Of a DNA stretch of 64,000 nt, positions 56,750-64,000 are shown piece after piece. Numbering within the stretch: position 1 is the first letter of the stretch; each line of letters opens with the position of its first letter. The position numbers were made by a program, and so were the translations under genes. The stretch comes from Patescibacteria group bacterium (GTDB taxonomy: Bacteria; Patescibacteriota; Microgenomatia; UBA1406; GWC2-37-13). The stretch is from contig JAMCST010000016.1 in NCBI GenBank assembly GCA_023380935.1, positions 1 to 64,000 on the forward strand. The letters are read 5' to 3'. The notes under the pieces are model-generated. The model searched no databases. It was not told the DNA's origin and saw only the letters and a list, made by a program, of their open reading frames with translations.

Positions 56750-56998
56750 GTGTATTACTGTTATATCCTTAAACTCATAGATAACACTTACTATATCGGC
56801 TATTCCTCAAATTTGAAATCAAGAATCCAAAATCATCAAAGGGGCAGAGTTAAACAAACAAAAAAACTAAGACCGTGTATATTGCTTTACTATGCCGCTT
56901 TTAGTTCCAAGAAAAAGGCGTTAGATTTCGAAAAATATCTGAAAACGCCTTCGGGTTTTGCATTCCGCAATAAAAGACTGATATGTTCGCGTCCTTGA
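56750..56998 (+). CDS. GIY-YIG nuclease superfamily protein
   Basis: YYCYILKLIDNTYYIGYSSNLKSRIQNHQRG; GTG start. Confidence 0.88.
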   Translation: MYYCYILKLIDNTYYIGYSSNLKSRIQNHQRGRVKQTKKLRPCILLYYAAFSSKKKALDFEKYLKTPSGFAFRNKRLICSRP

Positions 56999-57154
56999 TC
57001 AAGCGCCACTACTTTCATACATTTGTTGTCCAGGGCTGAAGTTTTGACCACCAATCCTACACCGGTCATTGGGATTGCCATGATTTGCTATGGTGTTGGC
57101 GCGCTGAGATTGGGCCATGAGATAACTAGCCAATCTTCACGGGCAAAAGCCTGA

Positions 57155-57901
57155 TTAAACCTCGATCCGCGAAAAGAAGTAGCTGCCGACGGTAAGCATA
57201 ATAACAGACAGTCCGGCCAGAACCGCGATATCCAACCCAATCCCGAAATGAGAAGAATGAATCAGAGCTCCCCTCAGACCATCCACTCCATAAGCCAACG
57301 GATTAATCTGGGTAATGAGGGTTAAAACCGGCGACAGACCACTCAGAGGAAACAGGGCACCGGAAAGAAAAAATAACGGCATGACCAGGAAATTCATGAT
57401 CAGCTGAAACCCCTGGAAGTCTTCAAGTAATGAGGCGATCGTCGTTCCCACTGCCGTAAAAAACAGCGAGATGAGAAACATTAAAACGATAAATAACGGT
57501 AGATGGGCTAAGCTATAGGGCCGAAAACCTATCACCAACGTCAGCAGAAAAACAACCATTCCCTGCATGGTGGCAATCGTTGCCCCTCCCAGCGTCCTTC
57601 CGATCATAATACTCATCCGGGACACCGGCGCCACCAGCGTTTCTTTTAAAAAACCAAACTGGCGGTCCCAGACCAACTCGATGCCGGAAAAAATCGCGGT
57701 AAACAAGATTCCCTGGGCAATCACGCCCGGCGCCAGGAAATCAATGTAGTTGCCGTTGCCGGCCCGGCGAAACACCGGCCCCAAACCAAACCCGAGCGCC
57801 ACCAGAAACAGAATCGGCTGGCCCAATGAGCCGATTATCCGTGAGCGCGAGCGAACGTAACGCTTAAGCTGGCGCAGCCATAAAACATAAATCGCTAACA
57901 T
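57155..57901 (-). CDS. ABC-2 type transporter permease
   Basis: Six TM-like segments; RQFGFLKETLVAPVSRMSIMIGRTLGGATIA. Confidence 0.9.
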   Translation of the reverse strand: MLAIYVLWLRQLKRYVRSRSRIIGSLGQPILFLVALGFGLGPVFRRAGNGNYIDFLAPGVIAQGILFTAIFSGIELVWDRQFGFLKETLVAPVSRMSIMIGRTLGGATIATMQGMVVFLLTLVIGFRPYSLAHLPLFIVLMFLISLFFTAVGTTIASLLEDFQGFQLIMNFLVMPLFFLSGALFPLSGLSPVLTLITQINPLAYGVDGLRGALIHSSHFGIGLDIAVLAGLSVIMLTVGSYFFSRIEV

Positions 57902-57904
57902 ATT

Positions 57905-58705
57905 TTAATGCCTCCTCCACATCTGCCGACGAAGCCGCATTTTATCGAGCCCGCTTGCCTCTTCTTCGCGGATCGCCCGGCCGGTAAGGCTAAGAAAGGC
58001 TTCTTCCAGCGACGAGGTGTGGGTTTGAACTTTTAACTCTGTCGCCGTACCGTGGGCGATGATTTTACCGTGATCAATGATCGCTATCCTTTGCGCCATC
58101 CGTTCGGCTTCTTCCATGTAATGGGTGGTGAAAAACACGGTAATCTGTTTGGTTTTATTCAGGTTAAGAATGTAATTCCAGAGCTGGTTGCGCGTTTGCG
58201 GGTCCAGGCCGAGCGTCGGCTCGTCAAGGAAAAAAATGCTGGGGTGATGCAGTAAACCCCGGGCGATCTCCAGCCGCCGCTTCATGCCGCCGGAAAAGGT
58301 TTTTACCAAATGATTGCGCCTATCCCACAACTCGACAATGTCCAATAACTCCTTAATCCGGCTTTTGCGCAACTGGCTGGGAACCCGATAGAGCATGCCG
58401 TGGAACTCCATGTTCTCATGGGCGGTTAACTCGTCGTCCAAACTGGGGTCCTGAAACACGATACCAAACGACTGCCGGACTTTGTTTTGTTCCCTGGTAG
58501 GATCAAAGCCGTTGATCCTGATTTGGCCGCTGGTCGGCCGCAGCAGGGTGGTGAGCATTTTGATCGTGGTTGACTTTCCCGCTCCGTTTGGCCCCAAAAA
58601 GGCAAAAATCTCGCCGGCGCTGACGTTGAAGCTGATGTCATTAACCGCCGTAAAGCCGTCAAACTTCTTTACCAGATGTTCTACCCGAATCGCCTGGTCC
58701 GTCAT
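57905..58705 (-). CDS. ABC transporter ATP-binding protein (DrrA type)
   Basis: FLGPNGAGKSTTIKMLTTLL, TFSGGMKRRLEIARGLLHHPSIFFLDEPTLGLD. Confidence 0.95.
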   Translation of the reverse strand: MTDQAIRVEHLVKKFDGFTAVNDISFNVSAGEIFAFLGPNGAGKSTTIKMLTTLLRPTSGQIRINGFDPTREQNKVRQSFGIVFQDPSLDDELTAHENMEFHGMLYRVPSQLRKSRIKELLDIVELWDRRNHLVKTFSGGMKRRLEIARGLLHHPSIFFLDEPTLGLDPQTRNQLWNYILNLNKTKQITVFFTTHYMEEAERMAQRIAIIDHGKIIAHGTATELKVQTHTSSLEEAFLSLTGRAIREEEASGLDKMRLRRQMWRRH

Positions 58706-58906
58706 AAGGTATATATTATACAACTACAAAACCCACCATTAAATTATGGCCCACCTGCGCCTTAATGAGTTTATTCTCAAGGAAAATGGAGAAGATTGTA
58801 TCGGCAATTACCCGAGAGGTCCGAAAAGAATAAAGAATCCGCTAATGCACCAATCCCGACGGTTGTGTTTAGGTATGAAGAATGGTAGTAATCTACTCCT
58901 ACAGCG

Positions 58907-59248
58907 TTATTGAGGACACAGTGGGTTAACCGGTTTATCTGGGTTAAAAATTCGCTCGACAGCTTCCATGGTGCAGTCGACTCGTTTACCGTTCTCATCA
59001 AGAGGCAGCGGGTCGTTACTTCCGTCCAGCTCTCCCGTCGCCAATACACAACCCGATCCACCCCCTGTTTCTTGGGCTACTTTCTGCAACAATTGGCTTC
59101 CGGTCAGTTGGGCAACAGCACCCGTTCCTACGGATATTATCGGTGCAAGTAGAACTAGACCGAGCATCGCTGTTGCCAAATAAAAGCCCGGTGGCCTCAT
59201 TTTTATCTCCGTGGCTAATCCTTCTATTCTTGACTTCAATCTATCCAT
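58907..59248 (-). CDS. Small secreted/membrane-anchored hypothetical protein
   Basis: TM helix PGFYLATAMLGLVLLAPIISVGTGAVA; 113 aa. Confidence 0.5.
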   Translation of the reverse strand: MDRLKSRIEGLATEIKMRPPGFYLATAMLGLVLLAPIISVGTGAVAQLTGSQLLQKVAQETGGGSGCVLATGELDGSNDPLPLDENGKRVDCTMEAVERIFNPDKPVNPLCPQ

Positions 59249-59285
59249 AAGGAAGTATTATACAGCATAAATATGTATTTACAAT

Positions 59286-59768
59286 TCAAACCCCCATTTC
59301 CAGACCCAGATCAATTTCCGCAAAGCCGTTGCGCCTGTAAAAAGCAATCGCCTTGCTGTTGTGAAAGTAGGAGTTGACAAACAGTTTTTGATAATGGTGT
59401 TGCTTGGCCCATTGTTTAACCCTGGAGACCAATTTGGTTCCGATCCCTTTTGACCGGTAGGCCGGAACCACACCCATATTATCAATTTCCAAATAGCGGC
59501 TCTTGCGATAGCTAACTTTTTTAGGAGAACAGGCAATATAACCGACCGGAATCTGACCGTCGTAAGCGATAAAACAAACGTTACCCTTTCCGGATAGCAG
59601 CCTGCTAAAATACCGCTCTCCAGCCTTTGACAGCGCCCAACCCATTACCAAGTCGTCGTCGTACTTCTGGTTATCCAAAAAGACTTCGTGATTAAGGTGT
59701 TGGAGAATATGAACGTCTTCTGGTGATGGTTGGCTGATTAAAATCATTATGGTTATTATCACGACCAT
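59286..59768 (-). CDS. GNAT-family N-acetyltransferase
   Basis: IDNMGVVPAYRSKGIGTKLVSRVKQWAKQHHYQKLFVNSYFHNSKAIAFYRRNGF. Confidence 0.88.
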   Translation of the reverse strand: MVVIITIMILISQPSPEDVHILQHLNHEVFLDNQKYDDDLVMGWALSKAGERYFSRLLSGKGNVCFIAYDGQIPVGYIACSPKKVSYRKSRYLEIDNMGVVPAYRSKGIGTKLVSRVKQWAKQHHYQKLFVNSYFHNSKAIAFYRRNGFAEIDLGLEMGV

Positions 59769-59785
59769 TTTACACCCCTTATTTA

Positions 59786-60604
59786 TTACAGTGTGTCTTC
59801 ATATTTTGCATGTTCATCTCTGATTACATCCCACTGTTTTTTTGCTTCTATATTTGGACAGTAAACTGAACACGTTGATGAAAAATGAACCATCTGTAAA
59901 TTTGGCGCTGGAAGAAACATGGCAACTAATTGACGCAATTCTTCTGCTTTTTTTCTGGTTAAACCGACAAACCAATTAGCATACTCATCTCCACAAAAAG
60001 ACATAATAAACGGTCTCCCATTTATGACGTCTAAAATGCGGTCTGCTTCTTCCATGGGGAATGGGTACAAAGAAGTAAAGTCTTGTTCTCTAATACTATC
60101 GCATACTGTTGAAAAGTTGCTTGGAATTAAATGTGCCTGACTAAGATGAATAGTGCCTCTCCAAAATGACCTACTTACCCCCGCCTTGCCCCAATTCCCT
60201 ATATGAACACCATCAATTCCATCCCCCATGTCGTAGTCAGGATGATAATCAACCAAAAGCATTATTCTGTTGACATCTGGCTCTATTGGACGAGCACTAT
60301 CAAGATAATGTAATAAACGATTGTGCACACCGGTTAATAGTAAAGGAACCCTTTTCCCTTTAACGTATACATCTCGTCGGGGATAGCAAACATCAATTCC
60401 TGGCAATATTCGTTTGTAATATTGTTCGTTAACCTTCACGCTGGGCGGATACACGGCGTCGCGAGACGATTCATATATTAATGGTTCTTGCCACGCGCCC
60501 GGGCCCTCATAAACATAATTCAGACCACCATAGTGTGTAGTATACATTTGTTCACAAGACAACATAGCTAATAACGATTTATTAAAACTGTTCCAAATAT
60601 CCAA
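59786..60604 (-). CDS. Hypothetical protein with DYHPD motif (possibly UPF0489/arginase-like)
   Basis: IMLLVDYHPDYDMGDGIDGVHIGNWGKAG. Confidence 0.45.
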   Translation of the reverse strand: MDIWNSFNKSLLAMLSCEQMYTTHYGGLNYVYEGPGAWQEPLIYESSRDAVYPPSVKVNEQYYKRILPGIDVCYPRRDVYVKGKRVPLLLTGVHNRLLHYLDSARPIEPDVNRIMLLVDYHPDYDMGDGIDGVHIGNWGKAGVSRSFWRGTIHLSQAHLIPSNFSTVCDSIREQDFTSLYPFPMEEADRILDVINGRPFIMSFCGDEYANWFVGLTRKKAEELRQLVAMFLPAPNLQMVHFSSTCSVYCPNIEAKKQWDVIRDEHAKYEDTL

Positions 60605-60648
60605 TCCTGATGTATATTATACCCTATAGTACTAGATATAGAAAGATT

Positions 60649-61506
60649 TTATGCGCTAATCAGTATCACCTCGACCACGGCCAGACCGATGCCGATGCCC
60701 TGGCGCAGACTAAACTTCTCTTTGAGAAAGATCACCGCTAGTGTCACGGTAAGAATGGTGTAGGTGGAGGCGACCGGAGCGATCAGTGACACTGGGCCGT
60801 GATCAAAGGCCAAAAAATAGAGCAGCGACCCGACCCAAAGGATGACCGTTCCCAAAATCGTCGGCAGAAAATTAGATCGGGAAAGCGCCGGAAGCGCCCG
60901 CCCGGGACGGTCAATCAAATAGTTGAACACCGACACCAACTGCAAGACGATGGCCAAAAAAAACAGGTGTGAGGGCGCGCCAATCCAGTTGGTCGATAGC
61001 TTGGCGAGAAAATCGCTTGCTCCCAGCGCCAAGGCGGTCAAGGTCCCCCAGACAACCCAGTGCGACCCGGTCACCGACCGTCGCGGTCGCCCAACAGGAA
61101 GAGTCAGCAAGAGACCGGCTAAAATAACCAAAACCACTCCTAACCCCTGGTGCAAACGCATGGTTTCGTGAAGAAAAATCAAAGATAACACCGTCGTCAC
61201 TACCGGACTGGTCGCCACCAGGGTCGAGGTTAATGCCAGTTCGCCCTTGGAAATGGCGTAGAGAAAGAACAAATTGCATACTGCCACAACCACAATTACC
61301 AATAGGTTAACCGGACTAGGTAAGTTGAGATGAAACCGGGAAATCACCAACACCACTGGCAACCAGATAACCAGTTTGAAAAAATTGGAGAAGATGTTAT
61401 TCCACAGGGGCGAGATATGACTAAAACCTTTTTTCACCAGGATCTGCGCCGCCGACCACAACACCACGGCGCTTAGGGTCAGAACCAGCCAGGTGGACAT
61501 TCTCAT
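60649..61506 (-). CDS. DMT-superfamily (EamA) transporter
   Basis: Two EamA-like halves; LTSTLVATSPVVTTVLSLIFLHETMRLHQGLGVVLVILAGLLL. Confidence 0.9.
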   Translation of the reverse strand: MRMSTWLVLTLSAVVLWSAAQILVKKGFSHISPLWNNIFSNFFKLVIWLPVVLVISRFHLNLPSPVNLLVIVVVAVCNLFFLYAISKGELALTSTLVATSPVVTTVLSLIFLHETMRLHQGLGVVLVILAGLLLTLPVGRPRRSVTGSHWVVWGTLTALALGASDFLAKLSTNWIGAPSHLFFLAIVLQLVSVFNYLIDRPGRALPALSRSNFLPTILGTVILWVGSLLYFLAFDHGPVSLIAPVASTYTILTVTLAVIFLKEKFSLRQGIGIGLAVVEVILISA

Positions 61507-61564
61507 AGTATATCAGGTGGTACTTTGATTTGCTTTTATATATTTGGTTAGATATAATTAAATT

Positions 61565-63433
61565 ATGGAGCAAGACAACAATAAAAACACTAATTCAAGC
61601 GTCGGTTTGCCTCCGATTAAAACCTTGTTCAGCGAATCGTGGCAGGCTTTTACCCGTAGTTTGCTTGGTTTGTTCATCCTCAATATCGGCGCGTTTATCG
61701 CCACTATTTTGGCCGTTATCTTAACGGTTGGAGCGCTTTTCTTCACCGCTATAAAAAATCCTGTAGTACAAAAATGGTTAGTGTTTTTACGCGCACCCGG
61801 ACAGTCTGTTTGGCCATCCTTCCAGTGGTCGGCGCTATCACCTTTTATCACTCTGCTCGTGGTCGTTTTTGTGGTGGTTGTTCTAATTGGCCTTACTGCC
61901 GGAATCGGTTCGGTACTGATCGTCGCCAATCAGGGACAACTGTCGGTGGGCAAAGCGTTGCGCCGGAGTCTGAGCCTGATTATCCCCTTGCTCCTTACCA
62001 CCTTATTGGCCGGTTTGATTAACTTGGGAAGTCTGGCGCTTTTTTTCCTACCGGTTTTGATCGTCAGCTGTCTGTTGGCCTACGTCAACTTTGCGGTGAT
62101 TTTGGAAAACAAACGCTACCTCCAGGCCATTAAGTCCAGTGTTCAGACCGTTGGGCAACACTTTGGAGAAATCGTGGTTCGTTTCCTAATCTACTGGTTG
62201 ATCTATGTGGGAATCGCCATACTAGTGCCGGGCCTCGTCCGCAAACTCGATCCGCAAACCACAGCTAGTGTCGCAATTTTGTCTTTTGTCGTCAACTACC
62301 TGCTCGGCTGGTTTGGAATGGCGTTTTCCCTGACGCTGTACCGCCAAGCCAAAGCCGTCACCGACCCCAGCCGCCCGGCCAACCTAACCTGGATTTTGAT
62401 CGTAACCGTTCTCGGATGGATTATTATTGCTTTGGTGAGTTTTGCCGGTTATCAAGGCGCCAGCCGCCTGATCAAATCGGGCCGATGGCAGTCTATGTTT
62501 AACCGGGCCGCGACAAACCGATCAAAGACTAATGCGATTATGGCGCTTGCTCCGTCTGCCTGCGGCCTGTCAATTCCGGTGCCAGCCACCACCGCCACCA
62601 GCGAAGGAAAACTGCGTAAATGGCTTTACGAAGAGATACCGCTCGACAAAAACAATTTTTATGTTCTCGATAGCGACGTTTTTCCGGTTGATTACGTATT
62701 GGGGTCTATCATTAGCTTTAAATCCGAGGTTGCCCAGGCGGAAAACGGCCAATACAACCTGGGCTATCCGGGACTGAATGTTTTCTGCGTAGACAACAAC
62801 AAGGGCCTGACGCTGGAAGAGTACAAGTCTCTGGCTTTAGCTAACAAACACTTTACCGTAACAGTGCAAAAAGATATGCACTGGGGAGAAGTAACGGTGG
62901 TTCCGGTGCTGGTCGAAGGTAAATTTAAAGATCAGCCGCTTCAAGAACCGGCGTTTCTGGCCGTCAGTCAAGACGGCAGCCGGTTACTTTATATCCGCAT
63001 CTGGTCGGCGACGAAATCAGATCCTCTAGCGAAAACCATTACCCAAGACATCCAAACCATCTTAGACAACCTTAAATACCGCAGTGCCAAAGGCAAGTTA
63101 AACGAAATGACCTTTGCCCAACCAACTAGTGCTCCAGCCGCTCCGGTTAACCAAATTCCCAACTGCACCCAGTTTACCATCCGAGAAGGCGAGTTTGCCA
63201 GCGATAAATGCTACACCAGCAAAGACCTGGCCGACCTGCAGTATTATATCCAGCGGTTTAACAGCGCCGTATCGATGAATAATGCCGCGATCGCCTCAAT
63301 GCAAATCACCTGCAACGGGAGCGATTTTTTCAAAAATTCCTGCGAGCGCGACAAGGCGCAAAAGGCCCAGGCGGAAAACGACATTAACCAGTACCGTACT
63401 ACGATTCAAGGGATTATTGCCAAAGGGAAATAA
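61565..63433 (+). CDS. Hypothetical multi-pass membrane protein with large C-terminal domain
   Basis: 622 aa, about 6 N-terminal hydrophobic segments. Confidence 0.75.
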   Translation: MEQDNNKNTNSSVGLPPIKTLFSESWQAFTRSLLGLFILNIGAFIATILAVILTVGALFFTAIKNPVVQKWLVFLRAPGQSVWPSFQWSALSPFITLLVVVFVVVVLIGLTAGIGSVLIVANQGQLSVGKALRRSLSLIIPLLLTTLLAGLINLGSLALFFLPVLIVSCLLAYVNFAVILENKRYLQAIKSSVQTVGQHFGEIVVRFLIYWLIYVGIAILVPGLVRKLDPQTTASVAILSFVVNYLLGWFGMAFSLTLYRQAKAVTDPSRPANLTWILIVTVLGWIIIALVSFAGYQGASRLIKSGRWQSMFNRAATNRSKTNAIMALAPSACGLSIPVPATTATSEGKLRKWLYEEIPLDKNNFYVLDSDVFPVDYVLGSIISFKSEVAQAENGQYNLGYPGLNVFCVDNNKGLTLEEYKSLALANKHFTVTVQKDMHWGEVTVVPVLVEGKFKDQPLQEPAFLAVSQDGSRLLYIRIWSATKSDPLAKTITQDIQTILDNLKYRSAKGKLNEMTFAQPTSAPAAPVNQIPNCTQFTIREGEFASDKCYTSKDLADLQYYIQRFNSAVSMNNAAIASMQITCNGSDFFKNSCERDKAQKAQAENDINQYRTTIQGIIAKGK

Positions 63434-63443
63434 GATCGCCCCA

Positions 63444-63944
63444 TCATAAATAACGGATAGTGTGTCTGGGGACATGACCGGTTCTACTGATGGATTCCCA
63501 TGCGTTTGACGAAGAAGTCGTAAACTCCAAAATAGGCAGACCCGGTTGACCGCCATTTAATTGTCTCGGCTCGAGCTTGACCCCGATTAGATATTCAGTT
63601 GAGTTGCCATTTGGGTTACCATCATGTACTATCTCAACCATGCAGACTCCAGCTTTTACGGCGGCGTGCATAAAATCCAACGGCAATAATCGGGTTTGGA
63701 TAGCCATCCGCGTGGCTTTAGTAGCAGTATTGCCACCTGTCCCGTTACTGCATTCACCATTGGCTGATAAATAAAGTGCCTCCACTCGACACACGCCTGG
63801 ATAAGTATATGATCGTTGGTACCCAACCGCTTGTCTCCCTACCACGATTGGGCCAAAACTACTTCCAGTCACCACGGGGACACCATAATTATTCATGGGG
63901 TCTTTATCACCTACCCATGGTTGGAATCTGGTCAGATCAAGCAT
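63444..63944 (-). CDS. Hypothetical protein (start uncertain, may extend past the window)
   Basis: Open reading frame near the edge; ends KHTIRYL-type C-terminus. Confidence 0.45.
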   Translation of the reverse strand: MLDLTRFQPWVGDKDPMNNYGVPVVTGSSFGPIVVGRQAVGYQRSYTYPGVCRVEALYLSANGECSNGTGGNTATKATRMAIQTRLLPLDFMHAAVKAGVCMVEIVHDGNPNGNSTEYLIGVKLEPRQLNGGQPGLPILEFTTSSSNAWESISRTGHVPRHTIRYL

Positions 63945-64000
63945 GGCCTGATCGAAAGGAAGCGGACGCAGACCACACGGATTAGCTGGTTCCCATTGGC

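Noticed and set aside
1-64000. CRISPR arrays, rRNA and standard tRNA genes
   Set aside because: No regular spacer-repeat structure, no rRNA sequence and no cloverleaf apart from the tmRNA ends was recognised by eye; a tRNAscan/CRISPR finder run would be needed to exclude them.

Overview
The window looks like a chromosome segment of a Patescibacteria/CPR-type bacterium (inferred from gene content and small housekeeping genes; standard genetic code). Housekeeping genes recognised: trxB (partial), rho, fmt, tdk, tgt, queA, folA, thyA, dcd, tatD, rpiB-like, dprA, gpmI, rpe, PBP2, acylphosphatase, smpB and a tmRNA (ssrA). There are also ABC transporters, a VirD4/HerA-type ATPase, a giant Cys-rich FN3-like surface protein followed by a pilin-like protein, and several hypotheticals. 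Main observations: (1) several unrelated families of short palindromic elements lie inside protein-coding genes without breaking the reading frame (tgt, a glycosyltransferase, queA, gpmI, folA, tatD, a PIG-V-like gene, tdk, an M11/LamG protein). One family of about 87 bp has conserved loops but covarying stems. (2) A 2.7-kb three-gene island separates smpB from ssrA and is bounded by a perfect 77-bp duplication of the smpB 3' end. (3) A single ORF fuses a VKOR-like domain to a class-2-like dihydroorotate dehydrogenase. (4) A 1028-aa SecA-like SF2 ATPase overlaps a TIM-barrel gene by 4 nt. (5) Two divergent genes carry Cys/His motifs resembling cadmium-type or beta carbonic anhydrases. (6) A four-helix-bundle gene is flanked by inverted repeats. 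All calls were made by reading the sequence; no database search was run.
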